DNA of 64,000 nt from Salvelinus alpinus. Lineage: Eukaryota > Chordata > Actinopteri > Salmoniformes > Salmonidae. Location of the stretch: contig NC_092091.1 of assembly GCF_045679555.1 (NCBI RefSeq), forward strand, positions 19,378,572-19,442,571, written 5' to 3'. A program made the translations under genes and the position numbers. This document shows, piece after piece, positions 36,701-41,600 of this stretch (position 1 is the stretch's first letter; the number at the start of each line of letters is the position of its first letter). Under the pieces are notes generated by a model. It did not search any database, was not told where the DNA came from, and saw only the letters and a program-made list of their open reading frames with translations.

Positions 36701-37454
36701 AAATCCCTATTGGAAAAATGAATGGGATGGAGGTATGAAAGAGTGTTAACACAGAAAGCTACCATTGCTGCACTGCTATCACACATTTTCCAACTCTAGG
36801 GACATGGACCTTTAAAAAAAATCACTATGAGACATGACGCCCCAAATCTGGGGGATCTGGCTCATGGACAAAATGTGCCATTTCAAAACATTCCAACTCA
36901 TAGGTAAATGGTTGACTTGAGTCAATTCATTTGCCATTTAGTATGGATTAGCAACGTCTTAAAAATAAATGTATATATTGGCATTTATCAGCCAACGACC
37001 TCTGATGTCTAAGTAATGTAACGTTACCCATGATGATAGCTAGCTAACTGTTTCAAAGTTCACTAACTAACGTTAGCTAGCTGCATGGCTACAAAAATCA
37101 AGACAGGATTTAGGGGGTGGCTGGTCAGTTAATTTATCTAACGTTTATCATGCATCATTACAAACAAGCTGTATACATTGAGACATATCACAAGTGATAT
37201 TCTGTGCGCTTTCCAGGTCTGACAACACTGTCTGAAATATGAATCCTGCATGCTTGAGCACTCGTCCCGTTGACTTAACAAGTTAGCTAGCGCAAGGGAC
37301 AACAACATTTACCTGATATTCGTCTTTCAACGTTATTCCGGAGTGTAAGAAAGTAGTGGCAATGGCCAGCATTTGACACACGACGAAGACTTCTTTCAAA
37401 CAATATTCGACCACTCAGACACTTCGATAAGGCACACAGTCTCAATAGTGACAT
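683..37454 (-). CDS. polrmt: polrmt, mitochondrial DNA-directed RNA polymerase; 18 coding exons, 3' end outside window
   Basis: This gene encodes the T7-phage-like single-subunit polymerase that transcribes mitochondrial DNA and makes replication primers in the matrix. The exons, read right to left, match human POLRMT in order: an Arg/Ser-rich targeting peptide, a Lys-rich linker, a PPR-like region (exons 3-5), an N-terminal domain, and the catalytic domain with motif A (DGSCNGLQH, exon 12), motif B ([13 protein letters not shown], exon 13) and motif C (HDCFWTHA, exon 18). Every intron has GT-AG ends, and exon phases agree except in exons 10 and 14, which are 1 and 2 nt short. Ignoring the 51 extra repeat units in exon 10, the exons here give about 1,231 codons; by comparison with human about 65 C-terminal residues are missing to the left. 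The identification is secure. Whether this copy makes protein is open because of the array and the two frameshifts. Introns 1, 4, 5, 7, 14 and 16 contain mobile elements. Confidence 0.93.
1038..1136 (-). CDS. polrmt: polrmt exon 17: [20 protein letters not shown] segment
   Basis: This 99-nt exon encodes [15 protein letters not shown] followed by [17 protein letters not shown], almost identical to the human fingers/palm segment just before motif C. It begins with the third base of a Gln codon left by exon 16 and ends with AG of the Ser codon finished in exon 18. The acceptor (TCCACAG) and donor (CAG|GTACAC) are both good. Confidence 0.92.
1540..1870 (+). mobile_element. LINE fragment in polrmt intron 16
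   Basis: The translated strand resembles the region before the reverse transcriptase in the LINE copies at 20.9 kb and 40.5 kb, with shared wording such as [23 protein letters not shown] and [12 protein letters not shown]. It stops abruptly after about 330 bp and lacks the polymerase domain. It is a dead, internally truncated insertion. Confidence 0.75.
2729..2775 (-). CDS. polrmt: polrmt exon 16, 47 nt, divergent
   Basis: The predicted exon encodes [15 protein letters not shown] plus two bases of a Gln codon completed by exon 17. It fills the gap between the exon 15 peptide and KPDT with the same spacing as human IQSITYTHNGDISRKPNT, and both phases fit. The acceptor (GCGGCTGAAG) is weak, so the 5' edge is less certain than for the other exons. 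Confidence 0.72.
2776..4316 (-). other. polrmt intron 15, nothing recognised
   Basis: About 1.5 kb between exons 15 and 16 with no coding similarity that I can support. A short CA run lies near 3320. Small open frames here lack any family signature. Confidence 0.45.
4317..4430 (-). CDS. polrmt: polrmt exon 15: WLTESARLI segment
   Basis: The 114-nt exon encodes [20 protein letters not shown] and then [18 protein letters not shown]. Human has [10 protein letters not shown]...[15 protein letters not shown]. It is in phase 0 at both ends, with acceptor CTGTTTCAG and donor ATG|GTAAAA. Confidence 0.95.
4935..5090 (-). mobile_element. tRNA-derived salmonid SINE (HpaI/SmaI-like), minus strand
   Basis: Read on the minus strand, this has a tRNA-like head with a B box (GGTTGTGGATTCGATTG) and ends in the GGATAAGAGCGTCTGATAAATGAC-type tail typical of salmonid SINEs. 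A second plus-strand copy is at 18.56 kb. It lies in polrmt intron 14. Confidence 0.8.
5584..5668 (-). CDS. polrmt: polrmt exon 14 with apparent 2-nt deletion
   Basis: The exon encodes [20 protein letters not shown] followed by MFTGTR, matching human EFVWEASHYLVRQVFKSLQEMFSGTR. Flanking exons require 87 nt, but it is 85 nt long. The loss falls after the Arg codon, where the bases read AGAGATCCAG and human has Ala-Ile-Gln; one AG unit appears to be missing from a short AG run. As it stands, the frame shifts before exon 15. This could be a real mutation or a sequencing error. Confidence 0.88.
6546..6747 (+). mobile_element. tRNA-derived SINE with TTAAATAAAG-type tail
   Basis: The head GGGCGGCAGGTAGCCTAGTGG contains an A box, and GGTTGCAAGATCAAATTCC is a B box. 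The body (CTGCCCCTGAACAAGGCAG) and the tail (ACTGACTTGCCTAGTTAAAT) recur at 33.24-33.43 kb. This is a common salmonid SINE type, here in polrmt intron 13. A tail-only fragment in the other orientation lies near 6215-6245. Confidence 0.82.
7210..7389 (-). CDS. polrmt: polrmt exon 13: motif B / fingers
   Basis: This 180-nt, phase 0 exon encodes [20 protein letters not shown] and then [19 protein letters not shown] and [21 protein letters not shown]. The Lys and Tyr of [13 protein letters not shown] form the O-helix (motif B) that selects the incoming nucleotide in this family. It is nearly identical to human. Acceptor TTTTATAG, donor AAG|GTACGG. Confidence 0.96.
8281..8403 (-). CDS. polrmt: polrmt exon 12: palm motif A
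   Basis: The 123-nt exon encodes [20 protein letters not shown] and then [21 protein letters not shown]. The first Asp is the motif A metal-binding residue. It has the same 41-residue length as the human counterpart and is in phase 0 at both ends. Confidence 0.96.
8946..9068 (-). CDS. polrmt: polrmt exon 11: GKKWW segment
   Basis: The 41 codons read [20 protein letters not shown] and then [21 protein letters not shown], as in human GRKWWMGAEEPWQTLACCMEVANAVR. Acceptor CCACGGCAG, donor CAG|GTAATG. The encoded stretch lies directly before motif A. Confidence 0.95.
9223..13211 (-). CDS. polrmt: polrmt exon 10 carrying a 52-copy in-frame 63-bp array and a 1-nt frameshift
   Basis: The exon starts VGFIKPHP, continues through [20 protein letters not shown] and [20 protein letters not shown], and enters the array. 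In human the matching segment (LHGALDALTQLG...AWRVN) occurs once. After 52 copies the exon continues [14 protein letters not shown] and [18 protein letters not shown]. There the frame meets TGA at 9590-9588; the expected continuation, [20 protein letters not shown] through [18 protein letters not shown] to [12 protein letters not shown], is in the neighbouring frame. Both exon borders are phase 0, so the length should divide by three, but it is 3,989 nt, one short. The natural reading is one C lost from a short C run near 9591. Without the 51 extra units the exon would be a normal 777 nt. Confidence 0.92.
9711..12986. repeat. 63-bp exonic minisatellite, 52 tandem copies
   Basis: The unit runs from CAGGGGCTGGTTGATCCTCC to ...CAAGCACGGCATG on the plus strand. 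On the coding strand each unit gives 21 residues, [12 protein letters not shown] plus NAAWRINQP. Copies 12, 33, 43 and 47, counted from the left, carry A for C in one Ala codon (GCC to GCA), which is silent. I see no other difference in any copy, judged from four parallel translated frames. Because 63 divides by three and the unit has no stop, four frames stay open across the whole array. Near-identity means either a very recent expansion, continuing homogenisation, or an assembly fault. Confidence 0.97.
13212..14686 (-). other. polrmt intron 9 with a probable dispersed repeat at 14150-14330
   Basis: No coding similarity was seen in this 1.5-kb intron. The part around 14190-14310, with repeated short GCGGAG/TACGGAGC words, resembles a dispersed salmonid repeat that I cannot name with certainty. 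Confidence 0.4.
14687..14926 (-). CDS. polrmt: polrmt exon 9
   Basis: The 80-codon, phase 0 exon encodes [20 protein letters not shown] through [20 protein letters not shown] to [20 protein letters not shown]. Human has PCLPRQYWEAL...SSRLVPVLYHVYSFRNVQQ here. It joins VGFIKPHP of exon 10. Acceptor GTGCAG, donor CAG|GTAAAT. Confidence 0.93.
15384..15491 (-). CDS. polrmt: polrmt exon 8
   Basis: The 36 codons read [20 protein letters not shown] and then [16 protein letters not shown], aligning with human QALPAQGESFTTLARELS...YLCLLASDAE. It is in phase 0. Acceptor TTTGTCAG, donor AAG|GTATGA. Confidence 0.88.
15778..16232. mobile_element. MITE-like element with TIR GAGTGTACAAAACATTAGGA, TA target (family A, copy 1)
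   Basis: The left end (CATTGAGTGTACAAAACAT) and right end (GTACACTCAGTG followed by TA) are inverted repeats of a family seen three times here (also 37680 and 47827). It has no open frame of note and is a nonautonomous element, probably Tc1/mariner because of the TA target. It sits in polrmt intron 7. Confidence 0.72.
16315..16476 (-). CDS. polrmt: polrmt exon 7
   Basis: This 54-codon exon encodes [20 protein letters not shown] through [20 protein letters not shown] to [14 protein letters not shown]. Human has DQWEKALCRALRETKNRLE...YPFLCLLDEREVVRMLLQV. It is in phase 0 at both ends, with acceptor TGTTTCAG and donor CAG|GTATAA. Confidence 0.92.
17366..17515 (-). CDS. polrmt: polrmt exon 6
   Basis: The 50 codons read [20 protein letters not shown] then [20 protein letters not shown] then [10 protein letters not shown]. 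They align with human SYPKLHLPLKTLQCLFEKQLHMELASRV. It is in phase 0, with acceptor TGTTTCAG and donor ATG|GTAAAC. Confidence 0.92.
18077..19063 (+). mobile_element. degenerate Tc1/mariner element, TIR CACTCAGTGGCCAATTTATT
   Basis: The ends CACTCAGTGGCCAATTTATT and AATAAACTGGCCACTGAGTG are inverted repeats flanked by TA. Inside are decayed transposase traces on the plus strand ([12 protein letters not shown] near 18220). The frame is broken by many stops and by a SINE at 18.56 kb. It is a fossil in polrmt intron 5. Confidence 0.82.
18560..18735 (+). mobile_element. tRNA-derived salmonid SINE inside the Tc1 fossil
   Basis: GACTCAGTTGGTAGAACATG is an A-box region and GAGTTCAATTCCCATGGG a B-box region. 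The tail AGTCTGCTAAATGAC is shared with the copy at 4.94 kb. Transposase-like sequence resumes on the right side, so the SINE inserted into the Tc1 element. Confidence 0.82.
20885..22225 (+). mobile_element. internally deleted LINE (RSg-1/L2-like) in polrmt intron 5
   Basis: The translated strand has the pre-RT region ([20 protein letters not shown]), RT start ([20 protein letters not shown]) and [12 protein letters not shown], then a frame break at about 21510 and continuation ([20 protein letters not shown]). At about 21730 it jumps from the VVRVGNNI motif to DLYTRQCQ, so the catalytic FADD box and nearby RT palm are deleted. The 3' end is ACAAATAAAGTTTGATTTGG. The uninterrupted TTAA at 21,870 is the empty counterpart of the piggyBac-like insertion at 38,395. 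Confidence 0.85.
22258..22738 (-). mobile_element. 5S rRNA-derived SINE (SINE3, OS-SINE1-like), minus strand
   Basis: On the minus strand the head reads GCATACCACCCTG and then GAAGCTAAGCAGAGTTGG and TGGATGGGAGA, which are the internal promoter parts of 5S rRNA. The body and the AT-rich tail (TTAAATAAATAAAATACAT) extend left to about 22258. The 5S part shows it is a SINE3-type element, known in salmonids as OS-SINE1. Confidence 0.78.
22820..23010. repeat. dispersed repeat with AAACGTTTTGCAAC words
   Basis: This piece (GTTGCGAAACGTTTAGTCTG ... GTAGGTCCCTCCACGTTTCG ... TACACCCCTAG) resembles a repeat widespread in salmonid DNA, possibly a SINE 3' body. I cannot define its ends. Confidence 0.45.
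23360..23546 (-). CDS. polrmt: polrmt exon 5: end of the PPR-like region
   Basis: The exon completes an Arg codon (AG|G) and then encodes [40 protein letters not shown] and [22 protein letters not shown]. Human has CLEQMSQEGLKLQALFTAVLLSEEDRATVLKAVHKVKPTF. It ends in phase 0. Acceptor TCCTCAG, donor GAG|GTAGGA. Confidence 0.92.
24412..24632 (-). mobile_element. tRNA-derived SINE, minus strand
   Basis: Read on the minus strand, it starts GGTCTAAGACACTGCATCTC, has a B box (GGTTCGAATCC) and a body (CATAGGGCGGCGCACAATTG) and ends in ACTGACTTGCCTACTTAAAT with an A-rich end. This is a very common salmonid SINE. It lies in polrmt intron 4. Confidence 0.85.
25360..27597 (+). CDS. LINE endonuclease (C-terminal part) and reverse transcriptase, 745 codons open
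   Basis: The frame encodes the end of an AP-type endonuclease (GDFN at residues 29-32; DH of the SDH-type motif at about residues 80-81, with Ala instead of Ser) and a full non-LTR reverse transcriptase. RT signs are [19 protein letters not shown], a [13 protein letters not shown] block, [18 protein letters not shown], the catalytic FADD at residues 517-520, and a C-terminal region ending [11 protein letters not shown]. The first 15 or so residues probably come from flanking host DNA, because LINE similarity starts near 25400. The frame has no stop or frameshift, so the insertion is young, but without the endonuclease N terminus it cannot move by itself. The closest fit is the L2/RSg-1-like group; the exact clade is uncertain. 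Confidence 0.9.
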   Translation: MAGLKREQESTSAEQQQTTHPEAAFIVAGDFNKANLKTKLPKFYQHIDCATRAGKTLDHCYTNFRDAYKALPRPPFGKADHDSILLIPAYKQKLKQQAPALRSVQRWSDQSDSTLQDCFDHADWNMFRIASNNNMDEYADSVSEFIRKCIDDVVPTATIKTFPNQKPWIDGSIRVKLKARTTAFNQGKVTGNMTEYKQCSYSLRKAIKQAKSQYRDKIESQFNSSDTRGMWQGLQSITDYKKKTSPVADQDVLLPDRLNNFFARFEDNTVPLTRPATKTCGLSVTAAEVSKTFKRVNPRKAAGPDGIPSRVLRACADQLAGVFTDIFNQSLSQSAVPTCFKRATIVPVPKKAKVTELNDYRPVALTSVIMKCFERLVKDHITSTLPDTIDPLQFAYRHNRSTDDAIATTLHTALTHLDKRNTYVRMLFIDYSSAFNTIVPSKLVIKLETLGLDPALCNWVLDFLTGRPQVVRVGNNISTPLILNTGAPQGCVLSPLLYSLFTHDCVAMHASNSIIKFADDTTVVGLITNNDETAYREEVRALGVWCQENNLTLNVNKTKEMIVDFRKQQREHPPIHIDGSVVEKVESFKFLGVHITDKLNWSTHTDSVVKKAQQRLFNLRRLKKFGLSPKALTNFYRCTIESILSGCITAWYGNCSAHNRKALQRVVRSAERITGGKLPALQDTYTTRCHRKAIKIIKDNNHPSHCLFTPLSSRRRGQYRCIKAGTERLKNSFYLKAIRLLNSHH
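25400..28132 (+). mobile_element. 5'-truncated LINE, 2.7 kb, in polrmt intron 4
   Basis: The element includes the reverse-transcriptase frame, a 3' untranslated region and the terminal TTTGATTTGATTTGATTTGA repeat at 28113-28132. The 3' region has two imperfect copies of a block of roughly 140 bp (CCACTAGCCACTTTAAAC ... CATCTACTGCATCTTGCC), at 27682 and 27810. The orientation is opposite to polrmt. Confidence 0.87.
28638..29565. mobile_element. piggyBac-like nonautonomous element, TTAA-flanked (copy 1)
   Basis: The element is bounded by TTAA on both sides (28634-28637 and 29566-29569), with inverted ends containing CTCTCTAGGGTA and TACCCTAGAG. It has no coding frame. The copy at 38395-39184 shares long stretches in the opposite orientation (GGCGAAAGCATACC, GACATCTAGTGGAAGCC). 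The TTAA target suggests piggyBac mobilisation. Confidence 0.68.
29570..30485 (-). other. rest of polrmt intron 4, nothing recognised
   Basis: About 0.9 kb between the piggyBac-like element and exon 4 with no feature that I can support. Confidence 0.4.
30486..30619 (-). CDS. polrmt: polrmt exon 4: PPR-like helices
   Basis: The exon encodes [20 protein letters not shown], then [20 protein letters not shown] and KVIN, plus AG of an Arg codon finished in exon 5. Human has GAFKELVYVLFMVKDAGLTPDLLSYAAALQCMGRQ, the pentatricopeptide-repeat-like part. Acceptor CTGCAG, donor CAG|GTAGGC. Confidence 0.93.
30727..31574 (-). CDS. polrmt: polrmt exon 3: Lys-rich linker, coiled coil and start of PPR region
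   Basis: This 848-nt exon begins by completing a Val codon, then [14 protein letters not shown] (human VLQARVRQLQ). A long Lys/Ser/Ala-rich, low-complexity section follows ([11 protein letters not shown] ... [12 protein letters not shown]), then a charged helix likely to form a coiled coil ([20 protein letters not shown]), and the PPR-like start [33 protein letters not shown]. It is longer and more basic than the human linker. It ends in phase 0 with donor AAG|GTAAGT. Confidence 0.92.
31686..31784 (-). CDS. polrmt: polrmt exon 2
   Basis: The 99-nt exon begins with two bases of an Asp codon, encodes [20 protein letters not shown] and [12 protein letters not shown], and leaves one base for exon 3. 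Human WGHVELLEVLQARV aligns with [14 protein letters not shown] across the junction, and phases fit on both sides. Confidence 0.85.
32382..32581 (-). mobile_element. tRNA-related interspersed repeat with TGTAAC ends, inside the hAT element
   Basis: Minus-strand reading shows a B-box-like GTTCGAGCCC, and the ends are GTGTAACAGTATA and TTGGTTACAC. The interior (GAGCAAGGGGAACAACTACT ... AACTAGCTAGCCATTTCAC) is a repeat that I recognise as frequent in salmonid DNA. Exact class uncertain. Confidence 0.6.
33244..33433 (+). mobile_element. tRNA-derived SINE inside the hAT element
   Basis: It shares body and tail with the SINE at 6546 (GAGCTGACAAGGTAAAAATC, CCTGAACAAGGCAGTTAACC, ACTAGTTAAATAAAG) and ends in an A-rich tail. 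The head is shortened. Confidence 0.8.
34610..34813. repeat. foldback (palindromic) element, arms about 88 bp
   Basis: The left arm (34610-34697, beginning CCCATATTGTGCCATT) and the right arm (34725-34813, ending GGCACAATATGGG) are near-perfect inverted repeats around a 27-bp spacer. Only a few mismatches are visible. It abuts the truncated end of the Tc1 element and is probably a small foldback MITE. Confidence 0.85.
34972..36551 (+). mobile_element. Sleeping Beauty-type Tc1 element with IR/DR ends
   Basis: The left end begins CAGTTGAAGTCGGGAGTTTA after TA, and an inner direct repeat, GGTCAGAAGTTTACATACAC, lies at about 35175. The right side has the matching inner (GTGTATGTAAACTTCTGACC, about 36337) and outer (TATGTAAACTTCAGATTTCA, about 36525) repeats. 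This two-repeat-per-end IR/DR layout and the end sequence are those of the salmonid Tc1 subfamily from which Sleeping Beauty was derived. The TA on the right is mutated. Confidence 0.93.
35365..36300 (+). pseudogene. decayed Sleeping Beauty-type Tc1 transposase
   Basis: The N-terminal paired-type helix-turn-helix part ([20 protein letters not shown]) is in one frame with stops. The longest intact block, 35574-36083, runs from [20 protein letters not shown] through the first catalytic Asp (WSDETKIEL) to [18 protein letters not shown] and ends [13 protein letters not shown]. The C-terminal part with the second Asp and the Glu ([14 protein letters not shown] at about 36075; [11 protein letters not shown] at about 36140) is frame-shifted. 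It cannot make a working enzyme. Confidence 0.88.
36560..37312 (-). other. promoter-proximal part of polrmt intron 1, nothing recognised
   Basis: About 750 bp without recognisable repeats or coding similarity. AT-rich with several GCTAGC words near 37040-37080. Confidence 0.35.
37313..37454 (-). CDS. polrmt: polrmt exon 1: mitochondrial targeting sequence
   Basis: The chosen start is the ATG at 37454 (A at -3), giving [20 protein letters not shown] and then [20 protein letters not shown]. This is rich in Arg, Leu and Ser with no early acidic run, as in matrix targeting peptides. A frame extending to a GTG at 37475 exists but is not a vertebrate start. The exon ends with one base of an Asp codon (TCA G|GTAAAT), agreeing with exon 2. 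Confidence 0.85.
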
Positions 37455-37456
37455 GT

Positions 37457-37500
37457 TTACATAACTGCACAACACTTCTGCACGCTAGGCGGCCATCTTG
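37457..37500 (-). promoter_or_regulatory. polrmt leader with two minimal uORFs and a YY1-like element
   Basis: On the minus strand CAAGATGGCCGCCTAG (37500-37485) looks like a YY1 element, often found at transcription starts of nuclear genes for mitochondria, and also forms a uORF Met-Ala-Ala-stop. At 37462-37457 there is ATG directly followed by TAA, a start-stop element that ends 2 nt before the main ATG. Whether they are in the mRNA depends on the unmapped start site. Confidence 0.5.
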
Positions 37501-37679
37501 AAAAAGACAAAGCTAATCGAACAGAAAGGAGCAGAGTATAGGCAAGGATAGACGACTACTAATTAATCGAAGAGTCGATTTAGAAACAAGACAATTAGGT
37601 TTTTTATGTATTGAAAGGAGTGTAGAACATTATTTGTTAAGGAAATATAATAGTAAACATAATATTTGTGCAATTTGTA

Positions 37680-38075
37680 CTGAGTGCACAAAACATTAGG
37701 AACACCTTCCTAATATTGCGTTGAACACCCTTTGGCCCTCAGAACAGTCTCAATTCGTTGGGGCATTGACTCTACAAGGTGTCGAAACAGTTGTGTCAAG
37801 TTGGCTAGATGTCCGTTGGGTGGTGGACCATTCTCGATACACATGGGGAACTGCTGAGCTTGAATACCCGGCAGTGTTGCAGTTCATGACACACCCAAAC
37901 CAGTGCACCTCGCACCTACTACCATACTCAGTTCAAAGTCACTTAAATATTTTGTCTTGCCCAGTCACCCTCTGAATGATACACAATCCATGTTTCAAGG
38001 CTTAAAAATCCTTCTTTAACCTGTCTCCTTCCCTTCATCTATATACTGATTGAAGTGGTTTTAACAGATGACATC
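37680..38075. mobile_element. family A MITE, copy 2, truncated on the right
   Basis: It begins CTGAGTGCACAAAACATTAG after TA and follows the copy at 15778 to GATGACATCAATA, where the 3' end of a LINE begins. The missing right part does not reappear beyond the LINE. It starts about 180 bp upstream of the polrmt leader. Confidence 0.75.
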
Positions 38076-38076
38076 A

Positions 38077-41000
38077 ATATTTGTCACATGCGCCGAATAC
38101 AACAGGTGTAGACATTACCGTGAAATGCTTCCTTACAACAATACAGTTCAAGAAATAGAGTTAAGAAAATATTTACTAAATAAACTAAAGTAAAAAATCA
38201 AATAAAAAGTAACACAGTAAAGTAACAATAACGAGGCTATATACAGGTGTTACCAGTACAGAGTCAATATGCAGGAGTACAGGTTAGTCGAGGTAATCTG
38301 TACATGTAGGTATGGGTGCAATGTAAATAGTCTGGGTGGCCATTTGATTAGTTGTTCAGCAGTCTTATGGCTTGAGGGTAGAAGCTTTTTTTAGGTCACA
38401 GGCCATTTCAATGCTAGCCTATGGGATATACAAATAGATAGGATCCAGATTGCAGTACCTATGGCTTCCACTAGATGTCAACAATCTTTAGAAAGGGTTT
38501 CAGGCCTGTTTTTTGAAAAATGAGCAAGTAGTAGTTTTTCCAAGGTGTCTCTCATTAGAAACGTAGTGTTGTTGAAGCGTGAATGAGGTGTGCGCTCCTC
38601 GTTATTTATCTTCCCTATTGAACATACTACTCTCCGTCTTAAATATTATCGTTTTTTAGATATTAGAGTACCTGAGGATTAATTAGAAACATCGTTTGAC
38701 TTGTTTGGACTAACTTTACCGGTAACTTTCTGGATTCGTTTGTATGCATGTTGAACGAGTGGATTACTGAGATAATTGGCACCAACTAAACAGACTTTGG
38801 ATATAAAGAAGGACTTTATCGAACAAAGCGACCATTCATTGTGTAGCTGGGACCCTTGGGATTGCAAACAGATGAAGATCTTCAAAGGTAAGGGATTTAT
38901 TTAATCGCTATTTGTGATTTTGTGACGCCTGTGCTGGTTGAAAAAGTATTTTGATGTGGGGCGCTGTCCTCAGATAATCGCATGGTATGCTTTCGCCGTA
39001 AAGCCTTTTTGAAATCTGACAACGGGGTTGGATTAACAATAAGTTAAGCTTTTAAATGATGTATGACACTTGTATTTTCATGAATGTTTAATATTACGAT
39101 TTTTGTATTTTGAATTTCGCGCTCTGCAATTTCACCGGATGTTGTCGTAGGTGTCCCGCTAGCGGTTCATGCACCCAAACAGGTTTAAGGAGCGTTTTGG
39201 ACCTAGAGTTGGCACTCCGGTACCGCTTGCCGTGTGGTAGCAGAGAGAACAGTCTATGACTTGGGTGACTGGTCTCTGACAATTTTTTGGGCCTTCATTT
39301 GACACTGCCTAGTATGTAGGTCCTGGATGGCAGGAAGCTTGTCCCCAGTGATGTACTGGGCAGTACGTACTACCCTCTGTAGCACCTTATCGTTGGATGC
39401 CGAGCAGTTGCCATACCAGGAGTAATGCAACCGGTCAGGATGCTCTCGATGGAGCAGCTGTAAAACTTTGAGGATCTGGGGACCCATGCCAAATCTTTTC
39501 AGTCTCCTGAGGGGGAAAAATAATTGTCGTCCCCTCTTCACAACTGTCTTGGTGTGTTTGGACAATGATAGTGTGGACAGCAAGGAACTTGAAACTCTCA
39601 ACCCGCTCCACTATAGCTCCATCAATGTTAATGGGGGCCTGTTCGGGCCTCCTTTTCCTATAGACCACGATGAGCTCCTTTGTCTTGCTCACATTGAGGG
39701 AGAGGTTGTTGTCCTGGCATCACACTGCCAGGTCTCTGACCTCCTCCCTATAGGCTGTCAGGCCTACCACTGTTGTGTTGTCAGAAAACCTAATGATGGT
39801 GTTGGAGTCGTGCTTGGCCACTTAGTCGTGGGTGAAGAGGGAGTACAGGAGGGGACTAAGCACGCAACCATGAGGGGCCCCAGTGTTGAGGATCAGTGTG
39901 GCAGATGTGTTGTTGCCTACCCTTACCACCTGGGGACTGCCCGTCAGGAAGTCCAGGATCCGGATGCAGAGGACGGTGTTTAGTCCCAGGGTCCTTAGCT
40001 TCGTGATGAGCTTTGTGGGCACTATGGTGTTGAATGCTGAGCTGTAGTCAATGAACAGAATTCCCACATATGTGTTCCTTTTGTCCAGGTGGGAAAGGGC
40101 AGCGTGGAGTGCGATTGAGATTGCGTCATCAGTGGATCTGTTGGGCCGATATGCAAATTGGAGTGGGTCTAGTGTTTCCGGGATGATGGTGTTGATGTGA
40201 GTCATGACCAGCCTTTCAAAGCACTTAATGGCTACCGGCGTGAATGCTATGGCGCGGTGGACATAGGGACTATGGTGGTCTGCTTGAAACATACAGGTAT
40301 TACAGACTCAGTCAGGGAGAGTTTGAAAATGTCAGTGAAGACACTTGCCAGTTGGTCAGCGCATGCTCTGAGTACATGTCCTGGTAATCCATCTGGCCAC
40401 GCGGCCTTGTGAATGTTGACCTGTTTAAAGGTCTTGTTCACATCGACTACGGAGAGCGTGATCACACAGTCCTCCAGAACAGTTGGTGCTCTCATGCATG
40501 CTTCAGTGTTGCTTGCCTCGAAGCGAGCATAAAAGGCATTTAGCTCGTTTGGTAGGCTCGATTCACTGGGCAGCTCGCGGCTGGGTTTCCCTTTGTAGTC
40601 CATAATAGTTTGCAATCTCTACCATATCCGATGAGCGTCAGAGCCGGTGTAGTAGGATTCAATCTTTGTCCTGTATTGAGGCTTTGCCTGTTTGATGGTT
40701 CATCTGAGAGCAGGATTTCAAATAAACGTCCAGATTAGTGTCCTGGCCCTTGAAAGCAGCAGCTCTAGCCTTTAGCTCGGTGTGGATGTTGCCTGTAATC
40801 CATGGCTTCTAGTTGGGATATTTATGCACGGTCACTGTGGGGAAAACGTCATTGATGCACTTATTGATGAAGCCGGTGACTGAGGTGGTATACTCCTCAA
40901 TGCCATTGGATGAATCGGAACATATTCCAGTCTGTGCTAGCAAAACAGTCCTGTAACATAGCATCCGCGTCATCTGACCACTTCCGTATTGAGCGAGTCA

Positions 41001-41600
41001 CTGGTACTTCCTGCTTTATTTTTTCTTGTAAGAAGGAATCAGGAGGGTAGAATTATGGTCAGATTTTCCAAATGGAGTGCAAGGGAGAGGTTTGTATGCA
41101 TCTCTGTGTATGGAGTAAAGGTGGTCTAGAGTTTTTCCCCCTCTGGTTGCACATGTGACATGCTGGTAGAAATTAGGTAAAACTGATTTAAGTTTGCCTG
41201 CATTAAAGTCCCCGGCCACTAACGCTTCTGGATGAGCATTTTCTTGTTTGCTTATGGCCTTATACAGCTCGTTGGGTGCGGTCTTAGTGCCAGCATCGGT
41301 TTGTAAATAGACAGCTACGAATAATATAGATGAAAACTCTCTTGGTAGATAGTGTGGTCTACAGCATATCATGAGGTACTCTACCTCAGGCGAGAAATAC
41401 CTTGAGACTTTTTAATATTATACATGGCGCACCAGCTCTTATTGACACGTAGACACACACCCGTACCCCCCGTCTTACCAGACGTAGCTGTTCTGTCCTA
41501 CTGATGCACAGAAATCCCAGTCAGCTCTATATTATCCGTGTCGTCGTTCAGCCACGGCTCGGTGAAACATAAGACATTACAGTTTTTGGTGGGATGGAGT
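38077..41600 (-). mobile_element. degenerate LINE (RSg-1/L2-like), minus strand, interrupted by a piggyBac-like element
   Basis: On the minus strand the 3' end (GGCGCATGTGACAAAT) is at 38077. RT pieces appear in shifted frames: [20 protein letters not shown] and [20 protein letters not shown] near 40.0-40.2 kb, [18 protein letters not shown] near 39.85 kb, and YGNCSASNDKVLQRVVRTAQ near 39.4 kb. Endonuclease pieces (VAGDFNAGKLKSVLPNFYQH; GKSDHNSTLLIPSYKKK) lie near 41.05-41.2 kb, and a more 5' part reaches about 41.6 kb. It is longer at the 5' side than the other copies here but full of stops. Confidence 0.85.
38395..39184. mobile_element. piggyBac-like nonautonomous element (copy 2) inserted into the LINE
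   Basis: LINE sequence is continuous on both sides once this 790-bp piece is removed. In the LINE at 21870 the same place reads GGCTCCTTAAGAGCTTC, so TTAA was the target. The flanks here are TTAG (38391-38394) and TTAA (39185-39188). The interior matches copy 1 at 28638 in reverse orientation. Confidence 0.75.

Noticed and set aside
37455..37475. Extended polrmt start at 37475
   Set aside because: The codon there is GTG, not ATG. The ATG at 37454 has A at -3 and gives a typical targeting peptide.
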